Of a stretch of 64,000 nucleotides of DNA, positions 1-7,657 are shown piece after piece. Source of the stretch: an uncultured Candidatus Cenarchaeum sp. (GTDB lineage: Archaea > Thermoproteota > Nitrososphaeria > Nitrososphaerales > Nitrosopumilaceae); assembly GCA_958295735.1 (NCBI GenBank), contig OY282369.1:1968161-2032160 (forward strand), in the 5' to 3' direction. The translations under genes were made by a program, and so were the position numbers. Position 1 is the stretch's first letter, and every line of letters begins with the position of its first letter. The notes beneath the pieces were generated by a model, which did not search any database, was not told where the DNA came from, and saw nothing but the letters and a program-made list of their open reading frames with translations.

Positions 1-420
1 GCCGGAGGGGGCGCCTCGGCCGCCGGAGGGGGCGCCTCGGCCGCCGGAGGGGGCGCCTCGGCCGCCGGAGGGGGCGCCTCGGCCGCCGGAGGGGGCGCCT
101 CGGCCGCCGGAGGGGGCGCCTCGGCCGCCGGAGGGGGCGCCTCGGCCGCCGGAGGGGGCGCCTCGGCCGCCGGAGGGGGCGCCTCGGCCGCCGGAGGGGG
201 CGCCTCGGCCGCCGGAGGGGGCGCCTCGGCCGCCGGAGGGGGCGCCTCGGCCGCCGGAGGGGGCGCCTCGGCCGCCGGAGGGGGCGCCTCGGCCGCCGGA
301 GGGGGCGCCTCGGCCGCCGGAGGGGGCGCCTCGGCCGCCGGAGGGGGCGCCTCGGCCGCCGGAGGGGGCGCCTCGGCCGCCGGAGGGGGCGCCTCGGCCG
401 CCGGAGGGGGCGCCTCGGCC
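1..420. repeat. 21-bp tandem repeat, 20 copies, open at left edge
   Basis: Twenty essentially perfect copies of a 21-bp unit (GCCGGAGGGGGCGCCTCGGC plus C) run from the first base to 420; the next unit degenerates at about 427. The unit is seven codons long and lies inside the minus-strand gene ending off the left edge, where it encodes a repeated Ala-Ala-Glu-Ala-Pro-Pro-Pro heptapeptide. The true copy number is unknown because the array leaves the window. Confidence 0.95.
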
Positions 421-866
421 GCCGGAAAGGCGGCCGGGAGGCCGGTTGCCGGCCCCCTCGCCTCCCTTTCCGCCGCATGGACGTTCTCCGCTCCCCCCAT
501 GCGCAGCTGCATGGCGCGTATTCGCGCCATCGCGTCCTCGGCGGAGACCACGATCTCGTTGATGTCGCCGTCCAGCCTCCCGATGTCTTCAACGGAGCGG
601 GTTATCACGTCCACGAACTCCTGCAGCAGGTCGCGCACGTCCTCCTTGTCCTCGTGCTTTGAGAGGACGAACCAGGCCATGTGCAGCACGCTGTACGTGT
701 CCTGCAGCTCCTCGGCGTCCATGCCCGCCACCACCTTCCTGTACGCGCCGTCAGCGTCCTTTTCCCGCCCCTCCCGCAACCGCTCCTTCACCAGCGCCGA
801 GAGTCCCGCTATGCGCGCCGCCTGCCGGCGGCGCTCCCTGCCGCCCCTCCCCCCCAGTATGCTCAA
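1..866 (-). CDS. Helical protein with Ala/Glu/Pro heptad-repeat tail (partial, C-terminus off window)
   Basis: Not recognised. The reading frame starts at TTG 866, overlapping the TGA stop of the upstream CdvB-like gene by four bases (TTGA), so the two are translationally coupled. The first ~130 residues are charged and helical, with stretches such as [20 protein letters not shown] and [20 protein letters not shown]. From about residue 145 the protein becomes AAEAPPP repeated at least 20 times, a flexible proline-rich extension. Coupling to an ESCRT-III-like gene suggests a role in cell division or membrane remodelling, for instance as a partner or a diverged Cdv subunit; that is inference. 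The stop codon lies beyond the left edge. Confidence 0.7.
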   Translation of the reverse strand, partial: MSILGGRGGRERRRQAARIAGLSALVKERLREGREKDADGAYRKVVAGMDAEELQDTYSVLHMAWFVLSKHEDKEDVRDLLQEFVDVITRSVEDIGRLDGDINEIVVSAEDAMARIRAMQLRMGGAENVHAAEREARGPATGLPAAFPAAEAPPPAAEAPPPAAEAPPPAAEAPPPAAEAPPPAAEAPPPAAEAPPPAAEAPPPAAEAPPPAAEAPPPAAEAPPPAAEAPPPAAEAPPPAAEAPPPAAEAPPPAAEAPPPAAEAPPPAAEAPPPAAEAPPPAAEAPPP

Positions 867-1441
867 CCGGTGTCTTGTATACGCAATGCTAGATTAGGAT
901 ACAGCTCGCTTAATTTAGAGCAGGCGATCAACTTTGCTTCATCAAGCAGAGCCGCGGACTCTAGGTTGTGGCGGCCAAAGTCGCACGAGGCCCCCGTCAT
1001 GCTCGCAGAGTCCGCCATCACGCTCCCGAGTATGGAGGAGACCTCGCACAGCAGGGCGCTGTACCCCGGATAGGCGGCGTGCAGCGCCGAGCTGAGCCCC
1101 CGCGCGGCCGGGATCATGGGGGGGAGCACCTCGGGCGCCCGCCGCAGCAGGGTGAGCCGGGCCAGCCGCCTCTGCATGTGGCGGGTCACGTGCACGGACA
1201 CGCGGAGCAGCATCTCCCTCTCGATCCCCTCGCGGGCCGCCCTGGCCGGGCCGGGCGCGCGGGCGGCGTTGCGCCTGCGCACCAGGTCGCGCTCGCGCCG
1301 CATGGACGACAGCAGCCCCCCGACCGCCCCCCTCGCCAGGTCCAGCCGCGGCAGTATGGCCCGCGTGCGCAGGGCCGCGGCGCGGGCGGCCGGCTCCTGG
1401 TGGAGGAGGAGGGAGGGCGCCCGCGCCGCGGCCTGCATCAC
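863..1441 (-). CDS. CdvB-like ESCRT-III family protein
   Basis: A 192-residue protein with the layout of archaeal ESCRT-III (CdvB): a basic N-terminal helix (LLSSMRRERDLVRRRNAAR), a long helical hairpin, then a glycine/serine-rich turn region (ARGLSSALHAAYPGYSALLC, SSILGSVMADS) and a C-terminal helix ending LDEAKLIACSKLSELYPNLA, like the final helix of thaumarchaeal CdvB paralogues. CdvB polymerises on membranes during archaeal cell division. GTG 1441 or ATG 1438 are possible starts; a TATA-like GATATAC on the minus strand (about 1462-1469) fits either. No winged-helix or MIM domain is seen, so it is a short paralogue. Family assignment rests on pattern only. Confidence 0.55.
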   Translation of the reverse strand: MMQAAARAPSLLLHQEPAARAAALRTRAILPRLDLARGAVGGLLSSMRRERDLVRRRNAARAPGPARAAREGIEREMLLRVSVHVTRHMQRRLARLTLLRRAPEVLPPMIPAARGLSSALHAAYPGYSALLCEVSSILGSVMADSASMTGASCDFGRHNLESAALLDEAKLIACSKLSELYPNLALRIQDTG

Positions 1442-1579
1442 ACGTTAAAGGCTCGGCCCGGGTATATCAGGCGGGACGTCACGGCATTCGCGGTAACCGC
1501 GGTGACGGCGCGCGCGGGGACGGGGGAACTTTTTTTGAGCGGTTTGGCTAAACAGTTTCACACGGCGCATTGCCCACCC

Positions 1580-2791
1580 ATGCCGCGACGTCAGGGCATG
1601 GAGGCGGGGACGGAGGCGCTCTCGGTGGGCCTGGCCGAGTTCGGGCTGAGCAAGTACGAGGCCCGGGCGTACGTGACCCTGGTGTCCAAGGGCGGCATCT
1701 CGGCCAGCGAGCTCGCCCACTACTCCGACATACCCAGGCCCAAGGCGTACCCCACGCTGCACAAGCTCGAGACGAAGGGACTCGCCATACTGCACGGCGG
1801 CAAGCCGACGACGTGGACCCCCGTGGCCCCGGAGGACGCGTTCGACGGGATAGTGCAGGACCAGATAGGCAGGATAGAGGCCATGAACTCCCTGGTGGCC
1901 GACCTGAAGAAGACGAACGACGGCAACAGGAGGTCGCGCGGGGCGCGCGAAAAAACCTACATCGGGCTCGAGGCGAGCGGCACCCTGGGCCAGATGCGGA
2001 GGATGATCGACGGGGCGACCAAGACAGTCTGCGCCATGGCCGACCGGTGGATGATGGGCCTGCTCGCGGAGTGCGGCGACCAGCTGGTCTCCGCCGACAG
2101 GAGGGGGGTGGACGTGATGATCGTGATGCCCCTCGCGCTGGTCGGATCCAGGGCGCACAGGGCGGTGCCCGGCGGGGCGGCGGTCCGCATCTCCGAGACC
2201 GTCCACAACTGCATCGTGTTCGACGGGGTGGACGTGATCGCGGCGGACAGCTCCAGCGGGAAGGCCGACGCGTTCCCGTCCGCGGGGGCGCTGGGCGCCG
2301 CAACGTCGGCGCTGTTCGCCCGCGTCTGGGAGGACGCCTCCGGCACGGCCTGCATGGACGACATGACCAGCGGCGAGGCGAGCGAGGTCTACGGGATGGT
2401 GCGGCTGGTGGGCGAGGAAGCGCTGGGCCACGTGCTGGGATCCGACGTGGCCTCCAGGCGAGGGCTAGACCTGCTCGGGATGCTGGAGGGGCGCGGGATA
2501 GACCTGAACGGCAGGCCGGTCGACGACGTGGTGGAACTGGTCGACTCGGCGTTGCAGATCGCCTGCTCGGGGCACGCCGACCTGGACGACAAGGCGGGCA
2601 ACATCGCCATAAGGTCGGCCGCAAGCGGCGGCCGCTCCCTGCCGTGGGCCTCCATACTGGACGGCTACCTCCGCAGGGCGGGCTACTCCACCCGGATGAC
2701 GTACAAGAAGGGCTCGGGGAGTTCGGGCGAGATGGTGCACCTAAAGTTCGCCGCCGCGCCCCCCGCCAAGCTGGCGCGGGCGCAAGGCTAA
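1580..2791 (+). CDS. TrmB-family transcriptional regulator
   Basis: 403 residues. Residues about 8-75 form a TrmB-type winged helix (LAEFGLSKYEARAYVTLVSK ... SELAHYSDIPRPKAYPTLHKL), the domain archaeal TrmB proteins use to bind promoter DNA. The rest resembles the TrmB/PLD-like effector region (KTVCAMADRWMMGLL, VDVMIVMPLALV). A C-terminal extension with HADLDDKAGNIAIRSAASGG is unassigned. ATG 1580 was chosen because a TATA-like GGCTAAAC (about 1546-1553) lies ~29 nt upstream; the frame is open further upstream but that DNA is the antisense of the divergent Cdv gene. It is transcribed divergently from the cdv pair and might regulate it, which is inference. The effector ligand is unknown. Confidence 0.85.
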   Translation: MPRRQGMEAGTEALSVGLAEFGLSKYEARAYVTLVSKGGISASELAHYSDIPRPKAYPTLHKLETKGLAILHGGKPTTWTPVAPEDAFDGIVQDQIGRIEAMNSLVADLKKTNDGNRRSRGAREKTYIGLEASGTLGQMRRMIDGATKTVCAMADRWMMGLLAECGDQLVSADRRGVDVMIVMPLALVGSRAHRAVPGGAAVRISETVHNCIVFDGVDVIAADSSSGKADAFPSAGALGAATSALFARVWEDASGTACMDDMTSGEASEVYGMVRLVGEEALGHVLGSDVASRRGLDLLGMLEGRGIDLNGRPVDDVVELVDSALQIACSGHADLDDKAGNIAIRSAASGGRSLPWASILDGYLRRAGYSTRMTYKKGSGSSGEMVHLKFAAAPPAKLARAQG

Positions 2792-2816
2792 AATCGCCGC
2801 CGCGCCGGCTCCCCGC

Positions 2817-3335
2817 GTGCAGTCGGTCCGCGGGAGGCTGGAGCGCGCGGGAATGCGCCTGCCCAGCCCGCCGTCCGCCGTGGGAGTCTACGTGCCGGTG
2901 GCCGTGGCGGGGGGCGCCGCCTACGTCTCCGGCCAGATACCGGTGGACGGCTCCGGCGCCGTGCTGTACTCCGGCGCCGTCTCGGATGCGAATGCCGGGG
3001 AGGCCCGCAAGGCCGCGAGGCTGTGCGCCCTCAACGTGCTGGCGCAGCTGGAGAAGGAGATAGGCTCGCTCGATGCGGTGACCAGGGTGGTCAGGATCGG
3101 CGGCTTCGTCAACTCGGCCCCCGGGTTCTCGGGGCACCCCCGCGTCGTGAACGCCGCCTCGGACGTCATGCTCGAGGCGTTCGGCGACAGGGGGCGCCAC
3201 GCCAGGGCGGCCGTCGGCGCGTGCGGCCTCCCCCTGAACGCCATGGTGGAGGTGGAGGCGCTGGTCGAGTTCGACCGCGGGGCCGCGGCGCCGGGCGGGC
3301 GGGATCCGGCGCGGCTCAGCCCAGGCTCAGGTTGA
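2817..3335 (+). CDS. RidA/YjgF-family protein (enamine/imine deaminase-like)
   Basis: 172 residues matching the RidA (YjgF/YER057c/UK114) fold: VYVPVAVAGGAAYVSGQIPV near the N-terminus, LAQLEKEIGSLDAVTRVVRI in the middle and VGACGLPLNAMVEVEALVEF at the end. RidA enzymes hydrolyse reactive enamine/imine intermediates from amino-acid metabolism; the family also contains non-catalytic members. The usual catalytic Arg is replaced near the C-terminal strand (GACGLPLNAMVEVEAL), so activity is uncertain; this form belongs to the YjgF-like branch with sequence ...PLNAMVEVE. GTG 2817 sits 26 nt after a TATA-like GCTAAAATC. Its 3' end overlaps the convergent DHH gene by 20 bp. Confidence 0.85.
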   Translation: MQSVRGRLERAGMRLPSPPSAVGVYVPVAVAGGAAYVSGQIPVDGSGAVLYSGAVSDANAGEARKAARLCALNVLAQLEKEIGSLDAVTRVVRIGGFVNSAPGFSGHPRVVNAASDVMLEAFGDRGRHARAAVGACGLPLNAMVEVEALVEFDRGAAAPGGRDPARLSPGSG

Positions 3336-4662
3336 ACTCCCTCACGAACCGCGCCATGTTGGGGAGCGGGATCATGGCCCCGCACGCCCTGTCGTGGCCG
3401 CCGCCCGAGCCGCCAAGCTTCGCGGCCAGCCTGTTGGTGAGGCGGCCCAGATGCGTCCCGCACGACCGGGACCCGCGTATCGACACGGCGTAGTCGTCCC
3501 TCTTTGACAGCTTTTTGTATGCGACGCCCACGTCCTTTCCGGAGAGCCCCAGGACGAAGTTGACGGCCGCCCCGGCTCCCGTCTTGGACACCTCCATGTA
3601 GCCCAGGTTCTTCATGACCTTCACGTTCTCCTTCACGTACGATATGGTCTTGGACATCTTTTTTGCCTGCTCCCGCACGTGCTTGAAGACCCGGGGCATC
3701 TCGAACGGGTACCGCGACTCGGACAGCCGCTCCACCAGATCGAGCAGGTAATCCATGTTCCTCTGGTGCCCCACTATGTTGTAAGTGAGGATCGTCGCGT
3801 TGAGCATCGCGAACTGGCGGTCGTACATCTGGAGCAGCGCCGAGCCGAGGGGCCTGTCCTCCATGTAGTCCGCGATGGCGGCGCACGCGGCCACGAACGA
3901 CGAGTGGTCAGACAGCAGCTTCCGGAACGCGCTGTGCACCTGCACCGCGGTGCACTCGTTCGTGTCGTGAATCATCCTGACGCCGGCGGCGTCCAGCCGC
4001 TTTGCCACCTCGCCGTCGATCTCGTGGTGATCTATGTACGCGACGGCGACGCGCGCATTCCGGAGCGAGGAGAGTATCTTGACGAACTCGTCCTGGTTCT
4101 TCTGGCTCAGGCCCAGATCGCACACGTACAGCGTCTTGAGCGAGGGATCCTCGGAGATCCGCCTCAGCGCATCCATCTGTTCGGTGTAGTCCACGAGGAC
4201 GGAGTCGCCGCCGAACGCCTCGCGGATCAGGGCTGCGGAGCTTATGCCGTCGGCATCCTCCATGTGCGAGAGGCAGACCGTGCGCGTCCTGGCACCGGCC
4301 CGACGCTTGGCAGGGGCCGCCGCGGGGCTCTTCGTCCGGGCCGGGCTCTTCGTCCGGGCCGGGCTCTTCGTCCGGGCCGGGCTCTTCGTCCGGGCCGGGC
4401 TCTTCGTCCGGGCCGGGCTCTTCGTCCGGGCCGGGCTCTTCGTCCGGGCCGGGCTCTTCGTCCGGGCCGGGCTCTTCGTCCGGGCCGGGCTCTTCGTCCG
4501 GGCCGGGCTCTTCGTCCGGGCCGGGCTCTTCGTCCGGGCCGGGCTCTTCGTCCGGGCCGGGCTCTTCGTCCGGGCCGGGCTCTTCGTCCGGGCCGCGGAT
4601 GTCTTAGTGCCGGCGGCATTGCGCAACATCTTTTCGCGCACAGGCGTCTTGTCGGTCACCAT
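3316..4662 (-). CDS. DHH-family phosphoesterase with basic RTKSPA-repeat N-terminus
   Basis: About 448 residues. The catalytic DHH domain shows HMEDADGISSAALI (motif I), CDLG (motif II) and the eponymous DHH in VAYIDHHEIDGEV, followed by a DHHA1 domain ending GGGHDRACGA. Such proteins are RecJ-like exonucleases or oligonucleotide/cyclic-dinucleotide phosphodiesterases; the exact substrate cannot be read from sequence. Before the enzyme lies an ~90-residue tail of 15 copies of TKSPAR, strongly basic and like histone H1 tails. A longer frame starts at GTG 4686, but a TATA box (ATTTAAAT, 4687-4694) directly abuts it; transcription should begin near 4662, where an ATG (MVTDKTPVRE) gives a leaderless start. 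Confidence 0.85.
   Translation of the reverse strand: MVTDKTPVREKMLRNAAGTKTSAARTKSPARTKSPARTKSPARTKSPARTKSPARTKSPARTKSPARTKSPARTKSPARTKSPARTKSPARTKSPARTKSPARTKSPARTKSPAAAPAKRRAGARTRTVCLSHMEDADGISSAALIREAFGGDSVLVDYTEQMDALRRISEDPSLKTLYVCDLGLSQKNQDEFVKILSSLRNARVAVAYIDHHEIDGEVAKRLDAAGVRMIHDTNECTAVQVHSAFRKLLSDHSSFVAACAAIADYMEDRPLGSALLQMYDRQFAMLNATILTYNIVGHQRNMDYLLDLVERLSESRYPFEMPRVFKHVREQAKKMSKTISYVKENVKVMKNLGYMEVSKTGAGAAVNFVLGLSGKDVGVAYKKLSKRDDYAVSIRGSRSCGTHLGRLTNRLAAKLGGSGGGHDRACGAMIPLPNMARFVREFNLSLG
4328..4597. repeat. 18-bp tandem repeat, 15 copies, coding
   Basis: Fifteen perfect copies of an 18-bp unit (CTCTTCGTCCGGGCCGGG on the plus strand) inside the N-terminal part of the DHH gene. On the coding strand each copy encodes Ala-Arg-Thr-Lys-Ser-Pro. 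A unit of six codons keeps the frame whatever the copy number. Confidence 0.95.
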
Positions 4663-4686
4663 AGGGCGGATCGCCCCCCGGCCCAC

Positions 4687-4694
4687 ATTTAAAT
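4687..4694 (-). promoter_or_regulatory. TATA box of the DHH gene
   Basis: The palindromic ATTTAAAT is an archaeal TATA-box match 25-30 nt before ATG 4662 and immediately next to the alternative GTG 4686, so it argues against the longer start. Confidence 0.65.
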
Positions 4695-4714
4695 CAAAAT
4701 GGACCGGCCAGTGT

Positions 4715-4942
4715 TCACGGTGCGTTTTTCTTTCTCGAGTCGCCGCGTGCGGGAGATGCCAGCATGTCTGTGTTGTTGCCGCCGCCGCACCCGCGGCGCC
4801 TGTCCAGGAACGCGTCGTAAAACGAACCGCCCAAAAGCTGCAGTGCGAGGTCGATCTCCTGAAACCTACTCAGGTCCTCTGGGGACGCTTCCAAGATCAT
4901 CGCGTCGACCTCCTTTTGGAACAGCCTTTCCGCGTCGTCCAT
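4715..4942 (-). CDS. Small acidic hypothetical protein
   Basis: A 75-residue frame starting MDDAERLFQKEVDAMILEAS and continuing with SPEDLSRFQEIDLALQLLGG, then a basic Gly/Asn-rich end. The amphipathic helical pattern and the drop in GC upstream (an AT-rich stretch near 5000-5010, CTAAAATTTA) suggest a real gene with its promoter. The predicted transcript start (about 4979) leaves a short leader before ATG 4942. No function recognised; it is the gene just upstream, on the same strand, of the DHH phosphoesterase. Confidence 0.5.
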   Translation of the reverse strand: MDDAERLFQKEVDAMILEASPEDLSRFQEIDLALQLLGGSFYDAFLDRRRGCGGGNNTDMLASPARGDSRKKNAP

Positions 4943-5029
4943 ACCATCATTGCGCGCAAGTGCGGTAATGCCTACGAGAATTGTGGATTTAGACAAGAAG
5001 CTAAAATTTAGTGCACCATTTTCTGCGGG

Positions 5030-5556
5030 CAACCCGCAGGCGGAGCGGGGTTCGGGAAAAACAGATCGGCGCGCGTTGCCCCCCCGGCGGCTGAGCGGCG
5101 CCGCCTCCGGCGCCCGGGATCGGGGGCGTTGCTTGCAGGGAAGGGCGGATGCTCCGTCGTCGGCGAACCGGCTTGACATTCCGCCTGCCGGGTGCGCGCC
5201 TGCTGGCTAGAGCGCGTCGCCCTCCGTTGCCGGGAGAAAACTCGCTCCTTCCCGCGAGGGCTAGTGCTGATGCGAGCGAGGATGCTGGGAAAGGGGCCGA
5301 TCGATGCGGCCCGTCCCGCGCCGGAGGCGCGCTGGGCGCGCCCCCGCCTGCCCGGCGCGCGGAACCGAGGCTCTGGAAGAGGCGCCATGGAAAGGCCGGG
5401 CGGACCCGCAGCCGCGCATCGCGCATCGCGCGGGAGCGCGCGGCCGCGCGCCCGGCCCCGCAGCGGCCGATCGCCGACGTCCGGCACCGATGCGGCCCCG
5501 CCCGCCCCGCCGCCCCGCGCGGCTTCGATCCGGGCGCCGGTCCGCGCGCGGGACCG
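5030..5556. other. GC-rich stretch without a supported gene
   Basis: All six frames stay open for long distances because of extreme GC content, but none shows a recognisable domain, a plausible promoter or natural amino-acid composition. I see no RNA gene here. It leads into the 96-bp repeat array. Confidence 0.5.
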
Positions 5557-5842
5557 CGGACTCGGGCCCAAACCGAAACCGCGCCTAGCAACGGCGGCCC
5601 GCTCCCCGATCCCGCGCCTGGATCACAGCGGACCCGAGTCCGCGCGGGACCGCGGACTCGGGCCCAAACCGAAACCGCGCCTAGCGGCAGAAAACCGCTC
5701 CCCGATCCCGCGCCTGGATCACAGCGGACCCGAGTCTACGCGCGTGACCGTGCAGACTTACGTCCATCGTGATCTGGGCGTGAGATCATGAGGTGGCTTG
5801 CCGTTGCTAGGCGTGGTTCCGGTTTGGACGCAAGTCTACACG
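5557..5842. repeat. Array of three ~96-bp hairpin elements (family 1, copies a-c)
   Basis: Copies at 5557-5642, 5653-5739 and 5750-5842, separated by about 12 bp (CGCGCGGGACCG-like). Each has inverted ends and a shared core (AAACCGAAACCGCGCCTAGC ... GGATCACAG). Copies a and b face one way and copy c the other. The arms are CGGACTCGGG-type in a, mixed in b, and CAGACTTACGTCCA-type in c. A fourth copy lies at 16463-16554. Copy c ends just upstream of the citrate synthase TATA box. Confidence 0.85.
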
Positions 5843-5856
5843 CGTGACCGCCGCCA

Positions 5857-5866
5857 AAGTATAATA
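5857..5866 (+). promoter_or_regulatory. TATA box of citrate synthase
   Basis: AGTATAATAG is a strong archaeal TATA match centred about 28 nt before TTG 5890, implying a leaderless transcript; it begins 14 nt after hairpin copy c. Confidence 0.7.
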
Positions 5867-5889
5867 GCGCAGGAATCCCCGGCACGCCG

Positions 5890-7053
5890 TTGGACACGAA
5901 GAACCAGGGCCTGCGCGGCGTCGTGGTTGCCGACACGAAGATATCCAACATTGACGGCGCGCGCGGCCGGCTGTTCTACCGCGGCTACGACATTGCGGAT
6001 CTGGCGGAAAAGTCCAACTTTGAGGAAGTCGCGTACCTCCTGCTACACGACGACCTCCCGACCAGCGAGGATCTGAGCCAGTTCCGCTCCGCCCTGATCG
6101 AGGCGCGCCGCATACCGAAGCAGATGCAGATCAACATGGGGAACTGGCGGAAGGATGCGGATCCGATGGACATGCTCCAGGCGTTCGTGGCCGCCCTTGC
6201 GGGGTACTACGACGAGGAGTTCTCCAGCAAGGAGGCGAGCTACGACAGGGCCACCAACCTGGTGGGCAAGGTGCCGACCATAGTGGCCAGCTGGCAGAGG
6301 CTGCGGAACGGGCTGGACTTGATCGACATGGATCCCGACGTGGGGCACGCCGCCAACTTTCTGTACATGATGACCGGCGAGAGGCCCGATGCCGAGACCG
6401 AGAAGATATTCGACACGTGCCTCATACTGCACGCGGATCACACGTTCAACGCCTCGACGTTCACCGCCAGGCAGGTGGCATCCACGAGGGCCCACATGTA
6501 CTCGGCCGCGAGCGCGGCCATAGGCTCGCTGAGCGGCGAGCTCCACGGCGGGGCTAACTACGAGGTGATGAGGATGCTGCTGGACATAGGCTCGGCGGAC
6601 GGGGTCGACGAGTGGATAGGGGCCAGGATGGACGCCGGCGGGAGGATCATGGGGATGGGGCACGCCGTGTACAGGACGTACGATCCGCGCGCCCGCATAC
6701 TGAAGGAGATGTCCAGGAGGCTCGCCGAGAAGACCGGCGAGCCGTGGTTCGAGATAACGGAGAGGGTCGAGCGGGCCGCCATACGCGAGATGCGCGAGAG
6801 GAAGGGGATCGACATCTACCCCAACGTCGACCTGTACAGCGCGTCGCTGTACTACATGCTGGGGATACCCATGGATCTGAACACGCCGATATTCGCCATA
6901 TCCCGGGTGGCCGGGTGGGCGGCCCACGTGATAGAGGAAAAGTTCGCCGAGGCGGCCCCCAAGCCCGCGCTGTACCGGCCCAAGGCCGCCTACGTCGGAA
7001 AGGACTGCGGGCCCGACGGCTGCGAGTACAAGCCCCTGAACCTGCGCAAGTGA
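5890..7053 (+). CDS. gltA: Citrate synthase
   Basis: 387 residues, the length of archaeal/type-I citrate synthases, which condense oxaloacetate and acetyl-CoA. Key motifs are present: LHADHTFNAST and LHGGAN (substrate histidines), MGMGHAVYRTYDPRA (catalytic histidine and CoA/citrate-binding arginine region), and VDLYSASLYYMLGIP containing the catalytic aspartate. The TTG start at 5890 is set by the TATA box 28 nt upstream. The last residues (CGPDGCEYKPLNLRK) carry two cysteines. A degenerate second copy of the 3' end follows at 7089-7125. The gene stands alone; its promoter is preceded by a hairpin array that could affect expression (inference). Confidence 0.96.
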   Translation: MDTKNQGLRGVVVADTKISNIDGARGRLFYRGYDIADLAEKSNFEEVAYLLLHDDLPTSEDLSQFRSALIEARRIPKQMQINMGNWRKDADPMDMLQAFVAALAGYYDEEFSSKEASYDRATNLVGKVPTIVASWQRLRNGLDLIDMDPDVGHAANFLYMMTGERPDAETEKIFDTCLILHADHTFNASTFTARQVASTRAHMYSAASAAIGSLSGELHGGANYEVMRMLLDIGSADGVDEWIGARMDAGGRIMGMGHAVYRTYDPRARILKEMSRRLAEKTGEPWFEITERVERAAIREMRERKGIDIYPNVDLYSASLYYMLGIPMDLNTPIFAISRVAGWAAHVIEEKFAEAAPKPALYRPKAAYVGKDCGPDGCEYKPLNLRK

Positions 7054-7125
7054 CCCTGATGCGGGGTTCGGCGGGCACCACCGCGGCGGGCTGCGAGTGC
7101 AACCCCTGAACCTGCGCAAGTGACC
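7018..7125 (+). repeat. Duplicated 3' end of citrate synthase
   Basis: Bases 7018-7055 (last codons, stop and two following bases) recur at 7089-7125 with one substitution and a one-base deletion. The second copy is out of its original frame context and not translated as citrate synthase. Confidence 0.85.
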
Positions 7126-7201
7126 GCCGCCGGCCCGGCGCGGGCCGCCGCCCGCCTGTCTCCCCCCGCCGCCCGGGCCTTCGCGGGCCGCCGCCCGCCG
7201 C

Positions 7202-7296
7202 GGGGCCCTCACCCCGCCGCGGGGCCCTCACCCCGCCGCGGGGCCCTCACCCCGCCGCGGGGCCCTCACCCCGCCGCGGGGCCCTCACCCCGCCGC
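7202..7296. repeat. 19-bp tandem repeat, 5 copies
   Basis: Five copies of GGGGCCCTCACCCCGCCGC with period 19. It lies mostly between genes and just touches the 3' end of the small minus-strand gene at 7285. Confidence 0.9.
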
Positions 7297-7524
7297 GCAC
7301 CCGTCAGGCGCGCGGTCGGGCCGTTCCGCGCCGTCCAGCCAGCGCCGCAGGGCCCTCCCCTCGTCGCACCCGTACAGCACCTCTAAGGCCATCTCGCGGA
7401 ACGCGATTCCCCTCTGCCTGGCCTGCGCGTCGATCCAGCGCCTGCACTCGGCGGGATCCGGATCGTCCTCCGGGGTGCCCGCCAGATCGTCGATCATCCT
7501 GCGGAGGATCTGCTCCCGCGTCAT
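7285..7524 (-). CDS. Small hypothetical protein, 79 aa
   Basis: Starts MTREQILRRMIDDLAGTPED and continues with PAECRRWIDAQARQRGIAFR and EMALEVLYGCDEGRALRRWL. Soluble, helical, no recognised domain. ATG 7524 is supported by a TATA-like CATATTG on the minus strand near 7544-7550, 24-26 nt upstream. Longer upstream extension in the same frame would run through the ABC ATPase antisense and is not natural protein. The C-terminus (ERPDRAPDGCAAG) ends inside the 19-bp repeat. Confidence 0.6.
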   Translation of the reverse strand: MTREQILRRMIDDLAGTPEDDPDPAECRRWIDAQARQRGIAFREMALEVLYGCDEGRALRRWLDGAERPDRAPDGCAAG

Positions 7525-7657
7525 GCCGTACTGTCGCCGCGCGGCAATATGCGGGGCAGCCTGAAAAACATAGACAAGAAGGGAAAAAAACCTAGACCCG
7601 CGGCGGGCGGGAGGGGCCGGCCGCAAGGCAGAAATCGGCCCGCGGGAGCGGGCGCGC

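Noticed and set aside
968-1579. 200-codon N-terminal extension of the TrmB-family gene
   Set aside because: The frame is open only because it is antisense to the CdvB-like gene; a TATA-like box before ATG 1580 supports the shorter protein.
5149-5791. Long plus-strand frames of ~200 codons
   Set aside because: Arg/Pro/Ala-rich translation in several overlapping frames, crossing the hairpin array; typical of extreme GC composition, with no domain or promoter.
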